DNA from: Entomortierella parvispora
Taxonomy: Eukaryota > Mortierellomycota > Mortierellomycetes > Mortierellales > Mortierellaceae
Assembly: GCA_963573315.1 (NCBI GenBank)
Contig: OY752146.1
Span: 2,480,001-2,544,000, forward strand
Direction: 5' to 3'
Length of the DNA stretch: 64,000 bases
The notes below the pieces were generated by a model. That model did no database searches, was not told the DNA's origin, and was given only the letters and a program-made list of their open reading frames with translations. This document shows positions 11,251 to 23,605 of the stretch, one piece after another (position 1 is the stretch's first letter; the number at the start of each line of letters is the position of its first letter). Made by a program: the position numbers and the translations under genes.

Positions 11251-14055
11251 TCAATGACGAGGAACATGTCCCTGTTCGTTCTTGATATCAGCCACGACCA
11301 ACTTCTCTATCCTCGGCACCCACGACGTCAACTGTCTATACACGTTACAAATCCTGGCCTGGGGCTCGACTTCATCCAAGACCTCAATCTGGCAGGTCTT
11401 CAAATCCATCGATCGACACCAAGTCGGAGTCTTGCAGTCCTTTGCTCTCACCCCCAAGACCAATCCGTAATGATACCTGTATGCATTCAAGTTGGGCGTG
11501 TATGGATAGTTGGTCAGCACGCCAACTTTCCCTCCTGGACAAAGGACCAACGACTTTAGATTGTGCAGATTGCGCGTGGCGTTGACAGCCAGGTCCATCG
11601 AGACTTGCTGCCATTTACAGGCGCTCTCGCCATGACCGAAGGTAGGGCCTTGAACCACCATCTCGGGTGGCAAGGGGGTACATTCGACATCCCCTAGTTT
11701 TCCAGTGAGCCTCAGAACTTCTACTTGACTGCAGTAAAGCTCCAAGAGCTTTTGAAGTCGAAACTTGTTGATCTCGTGGTGATGCCAATGGTGGAGTTGG
11801 AAGGTACAGTGTCGAAGTTTTGGTCCAAAAGTACTCTGGATCGGTTTCAATGAAGAAGGATGGACTGCATCTTCATCGTCCTCTGATGAGCGGGAGACAG
11901 CCCGCGTGGACTTTAGTTCAGAGGATTCAAATCGCAAGGCCGCGGATGAAACCCCCTCGACGACCAACACCTCTAACGCTGGACATTGGGTAATCCATTG
12001 AAATCGAAAGTGAACCGCGGGTCGACCTGTGATCTGGATCAGGGTCAATACGGGTAAAGTCCATGTCCACGGCACCTCCTTTTCTGGGATCAAAGTCGGC
12101 TCCAGCTGCGGCTCCTCCCTTCGAGGGATGAAATCTCTCAGGGCCAGAGACTCTAATTTTGGCAAGTATTTCAACGACTCAAAGTTGAACCGCGTCCCTG
12201 CCGTCGGACCCAGCTCCAGTGATGTCAACTTTGGAAGTTTGAATAATCCATAATCTGATCGTCCATCCACACAAGACGCAGGACCTCCGATCGACAAGTA
12301 GTCGAGTTCAGGACATCCGTCAAAGGCGCCTGGACCAATCTCGATTGCGGACGTAACTTGGATCAAGCGAAGTTTCTTCAATTTTGGCATGAACAAGTGG
12401 CGATCGAAACGATAAGGAAGATCCTTGGAGGCCTCCTGTTGAAGTCGTTCAACCGTTTCTCTGCAAAGGAAGTGACCCAGATGCGAGTTGTCGTAGACGT
12501 TGTAGAGGACGCTTTCGAGACTGTGACTAAAACCTTCGAGTAAAGACCGCAAGATCCTGCCCGTCATCCATTGAGAAACAGCCATTCGGACTACACTCAA
12601 CTGAACAAGCGGCAAACTGGGTAGAGGAGTTGGAACTTGGACTGGCAATGGGTCCAGCACGGGTGATGACGAAGATGACGATATGGACCCTTCCTTCTCC
12701 TTCTGAAGAGACGAAACACTCGATCGAGATTTGACATTGTCCATAATCGCTTTCTGTTTCTCAATAAAAGCCCACGAAAATACATCCCGGTCAAAAGCTG
12801 CAAAGTCCAAATCTTTCAAGCGTCGACAACGTCTCAAGAACTGTCCACCATCCCCCTCCAAGAACCCAAGAACGTGCTGAAAGCGTTCCAGTTGCGTCAG
12901 AACCTGGCATGGTATTCGATGACTCAGGGCCGAGAAATCATGACAATCATTCGCGTCCATCTCCTTGGGTCGACCCATGGCCACGATCAGTTCCAGCTGC
13001 TGTTGTTTCCGATGAAAATCCAGATGTTGCATCTGATAGTGCTGTTGTTGCAACTGTTCCTCTGTCTCGTGGGCGTGATGTTGATGGGTCAGAGGATGGA
13101 AATGGTGAAGATGCGGGTTCCCAGATCCGTCTGACTGGGGGATCGTTGGCAAATTACAAATTTCGATCCCCATACCTCCAGCGCCTGCTGACTTGTTCCC
13201 TATCCCGTTCCGTAGTCGAAGAAACTGAATAACAGGCACCAACTGAGCCCTCGAGAACTGACCGATCAGAGTCACGCGTTTCAGGGATCGCATCCGCCCT
13301 GCTAAATGCATAATCGGCTGCAGATTTCCGGGGCGTATTTCTAGATAGTGACATCGATCCACGATCCGCTCCAGGACCATGACTTGAATTTGTCGGACCA
13401 GTCGTTCACGGTATTGATAATACCATCCACAGCGGGGAAGAATGTGAAGAAAGAAGACGCCCCAGTATCGATCTCGAAAGCCAAGCAAGGAGTCCGCATA
13501 GGGCGCAAATGTTTGTCGTTTCGGTACAATGTTGGCGGTGGCGGCTGTATCTGTAGTGTCTGTTGTCTTGTCCGTCAAGATACCCTTTTCGCCCTGCTCT
13601 TGAGCCTCGCCCACGGCAGAGTTATCAGTCCTGTTCCTACCCGACGTATCACCCTCCACAAGTTCCTCAGGGACGGGTTGACAGCGGCCCTGACAATGAA
13701 AGCTCCCACAGCCTTTCCCTCGCTCTTGAACCGTCTTTTGAACTCCTGCCAGCAACGCCTCGGCCGAAAAGCCTTTGCCTCCAGCTTCTCCTCCTTCTCC
13801 ATCCATCGAGAACAGAAGAACCCGGGTCAGCTTTGAACGGGAGCGCTCAGGACAAATCCGAAACGGGTCCGAATACAAGATGGGGACGGTGATCTGGAGC
13901 AATAATCGACTGACGCGCAAGAGACGCGCGAGCGCGATCCTGTCGTTTTGGAGTTGTAGGACAATGTGCTCGATACATTCTGGAGGGAGGCTTGCAAACG
14001 TTGTCGTGGGAGTGGGTGTGGTCGCAGCCGATCGAATGGCTGGTATCGTCGCCAT
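11251..14055 (-). CDS. Large F-box protein with Leu-rich C-terminal half
   Basis: Single-exon gene of 934 residues. The chosen start (MATIPAIRSAATT) lies just before an F-box: LPPECIEHIVLQLQNDRIAL, then LLRVSRLLLQITVPILYSDPF, at about 22-62. An upstream in-frame ATG at 14193 would only add hydrophobic low-complexity sequence. The middle has Gln/His-rich and Ser-rich linkers. The second half has irregular Leu-rich stretches (LPKLKKLRLIQV-like, FKLPKLTSLELGP, LKYLPKLESLALRDF) typical of substrate-recognition LRRs. Expected role: an adaptor bringing a protein to an SCF ubiquitin ligase. Its substrate cannot be read from sequence. It converges on NTH1, with 74 bases between stop codons. It is not close in sequence to the F-box gene at the left end. 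Confidence 0.8.
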   Translation of the reverse strand: MATIPAIRSAATTPTPTTTFASLPPECIEHIVLQLQNDRIALARLLRVSRLLLQITVPILYSDPFRICPERSRSKLTRVLLFSMDGEGGEAGGKGFSAEALLAGVQKTVQERGKGCGSFHCQGRCQPVPEELVEGDTSGRNRTDNSAVGEAQEQGEKGILTDKTTDTTDTAATANIVPKRQTFAPYADSLLGFRDRYWGVFFLHILPRCGWYYQYRERLVRQIQVMVLERIVDRCHYLEIRPGNLQPIMHLAGRMRSLKRVTLIGQFSRAQLVPVIQFLRLRNGIGNKSAGAGGMGIEICNLPTIPQSDGSGNPHLHHFHPLTHQHHAHETEEQLQQQHYQMQHLDFHRKQQQLELIVAMGRPKEMDANDCHDFSALSHRIPCQVLTQLERFQHVLGFLEGDGGQFLRRCRRLKDLDFAAFDRDVFSWAFIEKQKAIMDNVKSRSSVSSLQKEKEGSISSSSSSPVLDPLPVQVPTPLPSLPLVQLSVVRMAVSQWMTGRILRSLLEGFSHSLESVLYNVYDNSHLGHFLCRETVERLQQEASKDLPYRFDRHLFMPKLKKLRLIQVTSAIEIGPGAFDGCPELDYLSIGGPASCVDGRSDYGLFKLPKLTSLELGPTAGTRFNFESLKYLPKLESLALRDFIPRREEPQLEPTLIPEKEVPWTWTLPVLTLIQITGRPAVHFRFQWITQCPALEVLVVEGVSSAALRFESSELKSTRAVSRSSEDDEDAVHPSSLKPIQSTFGPKLRHCTFQLHHWHHHEINKFRLQKLLELYCSQVEVLRLTGKLGDVECTPLPPEMVVQGPTFGHGESACKWQQVSMDLAVNATRNLHNLKSLVLCPGGKVGVLTNYPYTPNLNAYRYHYGLVLGVRAKDCKTPTWCRSMDLKTCQIEVLDEVEPQARICNVYRQLTSWVPRIEKLVVADIKNEQGHVPRH

Positions 14056-14401
14056 GAAGAATACGTGAAAGAAAGAAGGGACGATGGAGAGAAACGAGAA
14101 ACGAGGAATGAAAAAAAGGAGTCGTGGGTGGGGGGAAACAAAAAGAGGAGTGAAAATGACCCGCAGAGTGTCCTTTTGTTGCTTTGCCACCAATCTCTCC
14201 TGTGACGCTTTTGGCGCTCATCAGTTGAGCACTGGCCGCAAAGGGTCGCGTCAAGAACAACAACAGCATGAACAACAGCACGTCAAGGCACATCTGGCAT
14301 TGAAAAAAAAGACATTCTTTTACTTTTGAGGTCTATCTGAGTAGAGAATCATATTATTTAGTCACGCGTACAGTGCGGCGTGGTGTAGTAGGCTGGCAAG
14401 C

Positions 14402-17400
14402 TTAGAACCAGCTCGTGCCTCCAGTTCCCTGTCCACCGCTTGTCCACATTTCGCGAGGATCCTGGCTCACAGGCGCGGGGGGTCCATGAGAGGGACCATG
14501 GCCGCGGTCATGGCCACCGTGGCCTCCATGACCTCCGTGATGGCCATTGTTGCTGCCGTGGCCATAGCCCGACGAGGCGTAACCCGCACGCGATCCAGGA
14601 CGGCTACCTCCATTGTTGCTGGCAGGCCCATAGTAGCCTCCACCACTTCCGCCGCCACCATAGGCACGCGAGTTTGTAGGGAAGGGCAAGTACTGAGATC
14701 CATGGCTAGAGTGGTGGTCCATTGCAGAGTTCCGTCCGCTATTGTTGCCACTTCCATATCCACTGTTGTAGCCACTGCCGCTACCATTGTAGTAAGACGA
14801 GTGCTGAGAGGATCCATACCCTTGGTAGCCACCTCCTCCTCCTCCTTGTTGACCACCACCGGCCATCATCTCCTCATCCGAGCTCTGCAGCAGTTCCACG
14901 ACACCCTCGACCAGACGAACCATCGCGGGCTGGTCCAGCCAGTCCTTTCCAGACTCGAGCGCTTGACTCAACAGTCCGTCCATGTTCATGCTCTCATCCA
15001 CACCAACATCCAACCCAACGCCGTAATAGCCAAGCTGGGGTGACGGTGTAGACCGGTTGCTGTCGTCGACACTGCTGTTGGGTCCTTGTCCTCCAGCCCT
15101 TGAGCCGTGACGGCCCTGTTGCTGACTGTTTCGACTCTTGTGGTCCAGAATCAAGAACATCTTTTCAAATCCGTCCGTCATCAGCTCACGCAAATTCTTG
15201 AGCGTTCGGATCGTTCGGTCCGAGCCATTGAACTTCCACCAATCATCGACCACAAGTTGGTTGTACCCAACCGCCTCCACATCGTTTTCTCCCGCAAACA
15301 AAAGAATCGAGATCGGGTCCAGTCGGGTCGTGTTCCTCAAAAAGATCTGAGTCTCCCCTGTCCGGACCTTGGTCGAGAAGGCATAGAGCGAACCTGGCTC
15401 GGCCACCAAGTCTGGGTGGATCAACCGTTCTCCTCTCATCGAATTAACAGATCCTGGGTGGACAATACACGTGTTGTCGTGACGCGTCCGATGGATCTTC
15501 TTGCTCGTCTTGTACGACACATTAGGGAACACGCCTGCACAGATCATTGCTCGCAGCAATGGAATGCAGTTCGAGTTCTTGTTGTATTCGGCCGGTCCCA
15601 TTTCAAAGGCCGAGGCTTGTTGCTGACGCATCTGGAACGTCATGGTCGGCACCACTCCAGCCTTTTCCAACAGTCCCAGCAGCTGCGTCTTGGCCCTCTT
15701 GACGTTCTCAAGCGCCTGTCGACTCAAAAAGTTTTGGTCCGTGAAGTTGAAAGAGGCTCTTGTCGGATCACCACGCTCGCCGGTTCTCTCGGAGAGGGTC
15801 ATGGCACGTGTGATAACCTCCTGCCAGGCGTTGTATGCATTCATCATGGCAAGGTGGTCACTGTTCAATTCCTTGGCCCATTTCATCTTGGCGGCATCGG
15901 CCTATTGAAAAAAAGGAAATATATAAAAAACGTTAGTAAAGGCAGAAAAAAAGAGTGAATGAATGGAAAAAAGATAGTGGATGAACGTGTACCTGCTCCT
16001 TCTTCATAAGAGGGGAAACAAACACATCCTTGGTTCCAAGGGACGCGCAAAGAGTAAGAACGGGATCCAAGCAGCGGAAAATACAACTCAGGATCAGGCA
16101 TCGTCCGAAACTAGGCTCGACGGGAAGCGTAGCCAGCACTCTTCCCAACGGTGTCAAGTTCTCATTGCGATCCAACGCGCCAAGAGAGGTGAGTTGTGTC
16201 AGGGCATCAGAGACGCTCAGCTGGTCTGGGGGTTGAATAGCCTCCGCCAACACATTGGCAATCTTTGTGGTGGGCGAGTTGTCGACAGACTTGATGTGCA
16301 GACAAATCTCTTGAAGGTCGGAACGCAGCATCTCGGGGATCGAGAAGGCATCCAGGAGTTCCCGACGCTGCTGTGACATCATGCAGTAGTACTGTCCCTC
16401 CTGCACACGTCCAGCACGTCCTGCTCTCTGCTTCAAACTCGAGGCACTGATCCACGTGGGCAGCAAGGTCGTCATACGCTTGGTGGGGTCATAATTGGTC
16501 TCCTTCACCTTGGCACTGTCCACAACATGCACGACATCCTGAATGGTAATACTTGTCTCGGCAATGTTGGTCGCCAAGATAATCTTTCGCATACCGGGAT
16601 CTGTCAAAGGCTCGAAAACTTCCTGCTGTGACAGGGAAGGAAGTGTGGAGTGGAGCATGTGAATCCGGAACTTGTTGGTATCGTTGTAGTCAATTCCAAG
16701 AGGGGAGCTGTTGACAAGCTGGCGGTTCACCTCCTGCATATCTTCCCAGCCAGACAAGAAACACAGAATGGCTCCATTGGCAGGGCTTGACTTGACAATA
16801 TGAGAAATAGTGAAAGCAATCATCTGCGCAGGGATCTCGGCATCCAGCACCTCGTCCCTAGGCATCCTTGAGATGCTCCGAGCTTGGTCCAAAATGCTCT
16901 CGGCATAGTCGAGTTCCGAGTCGTCCACATCATCCTCTTCGTCGTCACTATCATAAGCCTTGGCTGGGACAGATGAATGGTGGTGCTGAGGTGGACCGAT
17001 CGGTTGGACAGTCATTTCGCGTTGGATATACTTTTGCGACTGGTCGTTCCTTGAGAGCTGCATCAGGTGGTTGGGAGGATAGGCCTGGTACATTGTGTCC
17101 AAGATGTCATTCAAGAAAAACTGCTTGACAGGGAATGTCCTTCCAGGAACAGAGATGGATGGGCACTGACCACCCTTGAATCCTTCTCCAAAGTACGACG
17201 CGAACAGGCCTGTATCGATGGTAGCACTCATCAAAATCAACTTGATAACAGGCAGGTTCTTGGCGCGGCGTTCGCGCTGCATCTGTCTGAGTAGCACCAA
17301 CAAGAAATCAGTGTCGATATCGCGTTCGTGCACCTCATCCACCACAATATGACTCACTCCCCTCATAGGGTCATGAGGGGCGCCACCAGCTCCAGCTCCT

Positions 17401-19397
17401 GAGGTGCCGCTGTTGCCTTCATTGTGCATCATGCGCAAAAAGATACCGGTGGTACAGTATAGGATAGATCCACCAGGTGTGGGTGGCTGATTGTCAAAGC
17501 GCACCTGATATCCAACAGACTGACCGACTCTCTCTCCACGCTCAACGGCTACACGCTGGGCCACCGAAATAGCTGCAATCCTGCGAGGTTGGGTACAGAT
17601 AATGTTGCAGACACCGCCTTGACGGTTCCTGATGTAGTCCTCGAGAAGAATTTGCGGGAGTTGAGTTGTCTTTCCGCATCCAGTCTGTCCCACAAGTACC
17701 ACTACGTCGTTTTCTCGGACTTTGCTAGTAATTTCTTCCGCGTACTGAGTGATCGGGAGGCCTGCACGACTGTCACGCAACTTTGCCAATTGTGGATTCC
17801 GTTGGTAGGCTGCAAGTTGGTCAAAAAGTCGGGCCGATTTTCCTGCCATCTGCTGGGAATCCAGTCTGCCCACTAGATTGCGGTTGTTTCTCCGGTTGTG
17901 ATTCGTGGCTGGACTCTGCTTCAGTTGCTCCATCGCGAGTTCAGCAGGGGTTTTGGCTCCAAGTGGTGGGCGCTGAACGGTGAAGAAGGACTGACGGCTC
18001 AAACCCGATACCATCTGATCAATGTCCAGACGCAAGGATTCGTCCATGCCAACGTGAATGCTAGGCGGGGCGCGAACAATGTCGGCGTGCTTGCCCTTGC
18101 TGTTCTTGGTGGCTTCGAATTGCTGCCAAATGCCATCGTACTCCTTTTTCATGTTTACGGCGGCATCAACATAGGCCATATTCTCGGCATCCTTTTTGCT
18201 ACGTTTCTTTCCGACTCCACGGACAGCTCCCTGTACAATCAGCTCTGCTTGCCACAACGCCTGATGAGTCTTTCCTGTGCTCTTGTAGTCAATGTATGGC
18301 GCTCCGAGTGAAAAGATTCGACTCACATAGTCGAAAAACTTTTTGGCGATCTCCACTGTGAATCCAGACTCCTCAATCGATCCAGGCTGGGCTAGTACCA
18401 TGTTTGCACCACGAGCGATTGCCATCTGTTGAAACTGCGTAGCAGCGGCTACCATAGCCTCCGCCTCTGTCGCGCCACGTCCAGTTCCAATGATATTCTC
18501 GTGTTTGAGGGTCGAGATAAAGCCCTGGGTAGTAGGATCTGCCTTGTTTTCGTACTTTGGTAGACCAGCCTTCTTGTTGGTGAAAAAGTTGACGGCCCAA
18601 TCTCTAGGCGACTTTGCAATGTTCTTCTTGCCACGGCCGTACTGCCGGTAGTACTCGATCAGCGAATGCTTATCCAGTTGGTAGCAGAGGTCGAGCGCAC
18701 AGATCCTCTCTGCGTCTTTTTTGTTCTTGCCATCGCCTCGTCCAATGATAATGAACTCTGGATCGGGTGTCTGGACCTTGTACTCAAGTCGGGTCCAGTT
18801 TGGTGGTAATCCGGGTGTAGGCACCGTCTCGAACTGAGGTGGGGGGTCGATAGCGCGGCACAGGAACTGGAGAAAGTTCTTTGGGTTATCCCACCAGCGC
18901 TCACCTTTCTCTGCAACCGAATCTGCATGATTGGTGTTGTATGTGGTATCAAGATGGCGCTGGTCGTAGAGATAGATCCGCTCCTGCTTCACTGGTGGCG
19001 GCCGGGCTTGGGCCGTAGAGCGACCACCTCGGGCACCGCCGCGACCTCCTCCACGTCCATTGTATCCACCGCCGGATCGAAAGTTGTTGCCACCGCCACC
19101 ATTGCGACCACCTGGGCCTCCTTGGTGATTATAAGTGCCGCCACCACCGCCTCGGCGGCCACTGTTGGGGTTACGATCAGGCAGAGATCGGAATCTATCC
19201 GAGGGGTCGCCTTGGTCCCATTGCTGTTGGTAGCGGTGAGGCCCTGGTGGGGGGTAAGGAGCTGAGCTAGGCGTTGAGCTGGAGGACGACGACGAGTGAG
19301 TGGGTCCGCCTTCAGTGTGTCCAGTGTAATTAGATGAGGTATTATTGCCGTAGTTGCTGTTGCCAGATCGATGCGGTGGTTGGTAGCGCGGCGGCAT
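14402..19397 (-). CDS. DHX9-like DEAH-box RNA helicase with dsRNA-binding domains
   Basis: Two exons, 19397-15993 and 15901-14402 (donor GTACAC, acceptor CAATAG), giving 1634 residues. The start MPPRYQPPHRSGN was chosen because upstream frame sequence is low-complexity. Residues 1-170 are Gly/Arg/Asn-rich. Three dsRNA-binding-like domains follow; markers are GDGKNKKDAERICALDLCYQ, RGATEAEAMVAAATQ and KKRSKKDAENMAYVDAAVNM. The helicase core has VLVGQTGCGKTTQLP (about 566-580), the DEVH box VVDEVHERDIDTDF (about 685), LMSATID, NIAETSITI and QRAGRAGR (about 988). The HA2 and OB-fold regions follow (LLRAMICAGVFPNV, HPGSVN). The tail is a long Gly/Tyr/Ser-rich region. This order (dsRBD, DEAH core, OB, Gly-rich tail) is that of RNA helicase A/Maleless (DHX9), which unwinds structured RNA and R-loops in the nucleus. 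DHX36-like helicases are less likely because of the dsRBDs. Confidence 0.92.
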
Positions 19398-21949
19398 GAT
19401 ATGGGGCGGAGAGGGTTCTTTGGAGGCAAAAAGGTCGAGTAAAGAGAGCCGTTTGCGAGAGAAAGGGCGGATCTGAGTGCGCGAATTAGAGATGATGCTA
19501 CGCGAAGAGGGAGTGGGGAAGGAAAAAGAGAATGGAGTCAAGATTAGTAATAGGACTTTGCCTTGGATGGATGATAGTTGTTGGATGCTCTGCTGTGCTA
19601 TGCTGGTTGCATGCTGAGTGCATGCTGTGAGCATGGATGCATGCATCGTACACATGAAGCAGCACGAGATCGAGTGGGGTGGAGTGGAGTGGAGTGGAGG
19701 TGGGACATACCAAGGGGAGGGGCGCGGGAGAGAGGAGAGGGCGCAAAGCAGCGAGGTTGAGGTCGAGGTCAAAGGTCGAAGAGCTGAGAAGAAGAAAGAG
19801 GAAGTAATCGAAGCAAAGGATGAAGATGCGAACAGCGCGGATCGCATCCAGGTGTGAGTGAGTGTGCAAATGGGGCAGAGATCTGGCGCCTTTTTTTTTT
19901 TTTGTGTCTCTCTCGCTTTGAAAGTTTGGAGCGCAAAAGGTCACCTGACATTGGTCACGTGGCTGCTGCGGGAATCCCGTTGGTGGCGATGGCGAAGAAG
20001 ACACGCGAGCAGAGCGTCAAGTCGTTTCTTGTTTGTCAGTGGCAGTGTGGCAGTAGCAACAGCAATGGTGCCCGAGCACTTGGTCGCACTGGGGTTAATT
20101 GCTCGTGGACTTCATGGGTCTTCATGGACCCTCCTCCTTCTGTTTTACTAATTCCACAGCAGAAAGACAAAGAGTGGACTTTGAGTGAATTTAGACAAGG
20201 TACAAGGTGAATATAGGCAGGGTTACCGCTGACATCTCATTGCGAGGCTTGCTTTCTTGAGTGAACTTGTGATGGAAGCAAAGGGAAAAGAATGAAAAGG
20301 AAAAGGAGCAGAATTCACTTTGTTTCTGAGAAGGGTTTCGTAATATGTAAAGCACAAGAGCGTGGATCGGCGATATCTCTGACAACCCATTGTGCAGTGC
20401 ACGTTGGACAACATCAAGATGGCTCAACAGGCATACCTTGCTGGGCCCAGAACAAACGTCTAACAAAGATCATGTCCTGTCTTTAGTAACTGGGCTCAGT
20501 GCGCTCCGGTTCTTGGGAAGGATGTGCAAGGTACTGGAATACAGAGAAGGTGCGACATGGACCATCCCTGTGGCGCCAAGCGACTCCAACCAGTTCACAA
20601 AAGAAAAAAGAAGCCTAGATGAGAACATGAACCGCAATGGTATTTTTGGTACGCGTCAACAAAGCCTAGATGCAGTCGTGTCCTCTTTCATCCTCCATCA
20701 ATGTGTTTCCTCTTTCCACCTTTTGAGTATTGGCGTTGCACGGAGAAGAGCCTTGCCGTGCTTTCTGGTGGAAAGCAATGCATGCATCGCACTTTTTGAT
20801 CTTGGACCTGCAGACTACCATAAACAGGTGTCGTCCAACTCCTCCTATCAGTGTTTGAAAAGATCTTCAAGTCTAGCCTAAACGGGGCTGTGATTCATGA
20901 GAAACCCTACAACTTCTCTTGGTGCTCCGAGATTGTCTGTTCACAAGAGATAAAATTACTCCTTCGCGTGGTGGACTTGATCTTTTTGGTTTGCCATACT
21001 CCCACACTTTTTCAGTTGCTAGAGAGCAAAAGGCATCAGTTTATGACTCCCATTGCTCATGATGCCCTTGTGCCAAAAGGTGAAAAGGAACGCCATGTGC
21101 AGGAAAAGAGCTGGCACGGACCAAAAATAAACAAATATTTTTTTGCATGTTTGTTTACTTGTGCAATTGGACAAGCGGCTGAACCCGAAATGATTTACCC
21201 CTGCTGCCGCTGACGCTGTGGTGTGGTGGGTCAATCCTTCCTTTCCATGTTCACCCTTTGGCCGTGCTATTATAGTTAGCTTGAGATAGGCTGCAATGAC
21301 GGAGCCTCTCGGGACATCCAGGAAAGGGAGAATCACTCCTCATGGACAGCAGCAGCAGCAGAGGAGACGGAGGGAGAGGGGACTACAGACACTCCCTTGC
21401 GGCGGAGGTCCGATCCACAGGGCGTTTGTCAGGGAGGGCGGCGGTTCAAGTCCAGCAGTCGGAGAGAGCAGGGTTGATTTCTTCCCACAGCCAACGGTGT
21501 GTGTGGCCGTTGTCCTGCAGGCTGCAAGCCCCCTCATTGCATCCAACGTCCCGGTCCATGTCCTTTTTGAGACTGGGCCAATGATTCATCCAATGGGACG
21601 ATCTTTTCCTTGTCCAGCCGTATCATTATCGACCTCCGAACCGACGGAGAGAACCTTTGTTTGCCCTGCTGGCCTGTTCGCTGTCATCATTTTCCGCCCA
21701 TTCACACCACCACCACACCATCCCCTCTGCTCTTTTCATATTTATAAAAGGTGCCCTTTGCCACCCCTCATTCGAGTCTAAAAACTTTGTCCTCAAACAA
21801 GCCCTATTTGTCTTTTACACCTCTTTCTTTCCGTCCCACACCTCTTTCCTTGCCTTCGTCCCTCCTCAGCAGGCAAACATCTGCACTGCACCTCCCCACT
21901 CTTCACTCTTCCCAGGTCCCCCCTCCATACCCACAAGGGACTCTTCACC
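19398..21949. other. Intergenic between the helicase and the transporter
   Basis: Divergent promoters flank about 2.5 kb without a supported gene. The helicase side has repeats of GCATGC/TGCATG near 19600-19650 and a GGAGT repeat (GTGGGGTGGAGTGGAGTGGA) near 19675. The transporter side is pyrimidine-rich from about 21700 to the ATG. A GGTTCAAGTCC string near 21444 resembles a tRNA T-loop, but no tRNA can be folded around it. Confidence 0.5.
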
Positions 21950-23605
21950 ATGGACCACACCACTGTTAATGTATCACCAACACCACCGCAGCAGCAACAA
22001 CAATTACATCCAGAACACCATGCGTCATCCTCGTCAGGGAAGGTCGAGACTCTCTCCTCTCTAACCCCTCACCACCAGGACTGGGAAAGCACACCTCACC
22101 CCATTGAAGGATCCTCCCTGTCCGAGAAAGACACTGCTGTACCGCCACTTTCAATACCCTCCACCAAACACCATGCTCCGACGTCGATCGTCTCGTCCTG
22201 CTCAACAATGTCCTCCTCTTCTGTAACAATGACCTCCGACCCAACAAAGCCCGAAGCTTTTATCCCAGATACCCCCGCCATCGCTCCCACCACTTCCCGG
22301 GAGCAAGAAGAGGAAGACAAAAAGGCAAAGTCCAAGAAGAGAAGAGAGCTCCTATGGACCCTGTGGATGCAGAACTGGTTCCTACTTGGTCTTGCCTTTG
22401 TCATCGTCTTTGCTCGGTTCGTCCCCTCATGGGGGAAAACTGGAGGTCCCATCCGCCCCGAGTACTCGGTCAAGTATGGCGTCACGGCCTGTATCTTCTT
22501 GTTGTCGGGTCTCTCTCTGAAGACGAGCGCCATCATGACCTCGGCCATGAACTACCGTGCGCATCTGATCACACAAGTCACCTCGTTTGTACTGATCCCG
22601 CTGTTTGTCAAGACTCTGACGACATTGATCGGCCTGAGCTCGTTCGACTCGAACCTGTTGGCAGGAATGGCCTTCACGGCGGCGACCCCGACAACGATCA
22701 GCTCCAATGTTGTCATGACCGGGAATGCCAGTGGGTCCGAACCCTTGGCCCTGTTCAACGCCACGTTGGGAAACCTCCTGGGTGTCTTTCTCTCACCCGT
22801 GATCGCTCTCTTGATCTTGTCCAACACCCCCCAGACCCCTGCCGACGCTGGTGGCGGAGTGCAATATGGAGAGATCCTGTTGAATTTGGGATCCACGATC
22901 GTCCTCCCTGTGATTGTGGGTCAGATCGTGTTGTACGCTTTCCCAAGAGCTGTTGCATGGGCAAAGTCAAAAGTCCACTTTCCAACCTTGAACAGCTCCT
23001 GTCTTTTGATCTTGGTCTGGTCCATCTTTTGCGACGCCTTCTCCAACGGAACGTTCACGGGCGTGACAGCGGGCGAGATCATTGCAGTGGGCGTCTGTCA
23101 GGCGGTGACATTCTGGACCGCGACAATCTTCCTGGCCTTTGTGTCCAGGGTGAGACCAAGGAAAATCCGCATCTTGAAGGCCATGGATCAAAACAACCAG
23201 GAACTAAAAGAGCAAGAAGAAATGGACAATGGACTTTCGAGCTTGGAAGCTGGTGCAGATTCGATCTCTGCGACAGAACTCCATCCGTGTACAGAGGGGT
23301 TGAAATTGCCAAGGACTCGACTTCAGCAGTTTGCAGAGCCCATGACAAAACGCGATACAGTGGCCATCTTGTTCTGTGGAGCGACGAAATCGGTGGCAAT
23401 TGGTATTCCGTTGATCAAGCTCATGTACCCTGCAAAGTCGGGCGGCGATCATCTCGCAGGATTGATGGCGACACCATTGTTGATGTACCATGTGGAGCAG
23501 CTCTTTAGTGGTGCTTTCATGGTACGTGTGTTGAAGAGGTGGGTTGAACGAGGCGAAGATACTCTGGACTCTTTTGATGACAAGACTGCCTTGGAGACAA
23601 AATAG
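21950..23605 (+). CDS. SLC10A7/Rch1-like membrane transporter
   Basis: Single exon, 551 residues. A Ser/Pro/Gln/Thr-rich cytosolic N-terminus (about 1-135) is followed by about nine to ten hydrophobic segments of the sodium/bile-acid symporter-like fold. Family marks are WFLLGLAFVIVFARFVPSWG, KYGVTACIFLLSGLSLKT (near 175-195), AGMAFTAATPTTISSNVVMT, ALFNATLGNLLGVFLSP and CGATKSVAIGIPLIKLMYP. A charged loop (about 405-455) interrupts the last part. Fungal Rch1 proteins sit in the plasma membrane and dampen calcium uptake; animal SLC10A7 affects Golgi calcium and glycosylation. The name rests on these blocks. The substrate is not known from sequence. Decayed copies of the region around SCLLILVWSIFCDAFSNGTF occur 4-7 kb downstream in the secreted-protein array. 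Confidence 0.92.
   Translation: MDHTTVNVSPTPPQQQQQLHPEHHASSSSGKVETLSSLTPHHQDWESTPHPIEGSSLSEKDTAVPPLSIPSTKHHAPTSIVSSCSTMSSSSVTMTSDPTKPEAFIPDTPAIAPTTSREQEEEDKKAKSKKRRELLWTLWMQNWFLLGLAFVIVFARFVPSWGKTGGPIRPEYSVKYGVTACIFLLSGLSLKTSAIMTSAMNYRAHLITQVTSFVLIPLFVKTLTTLIGLSSFDSNLLAGMAFTAATPTTISSNVVMTGNASGSEPLALFNATLGNLLGVFLSPVIALLILSNTPQTPADAGGGVQYGEILLNLGSTIVLPVIVGQIVLYAFPRAVAWAKSKVHFPTLNSSCLLILVWSIFCDAFSNGTFTGVTAGEIIAVGVCQAVTFWTATIFLAFVSRVRPRKIRILKAMDQNNQELKEQEEMDNGLSSLEAGADSISATELHPCTEGLKLPRTRLQQFAEPMTKRDTVAILFCGATKSVAIGIPLIKLMYPAKSGGDHLAGLMATPLLMYHVEQLFSGAFMVRVLKRWVERGEDTLDSFDDKTALETK

Noticed and set aside
21401-21470. Possible tRNA around GGTTCAAGTCC
   Set aside because: The T stem pairs at only three of five positions and no D arm or acceptor stem can be found.
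22354-23508. 384-codon frame on the same strand inside the transporter gene
   Set aside because: Shadow in another frame of the SLC10A7-like gene, rich in Arg, His and Cys, without domains.
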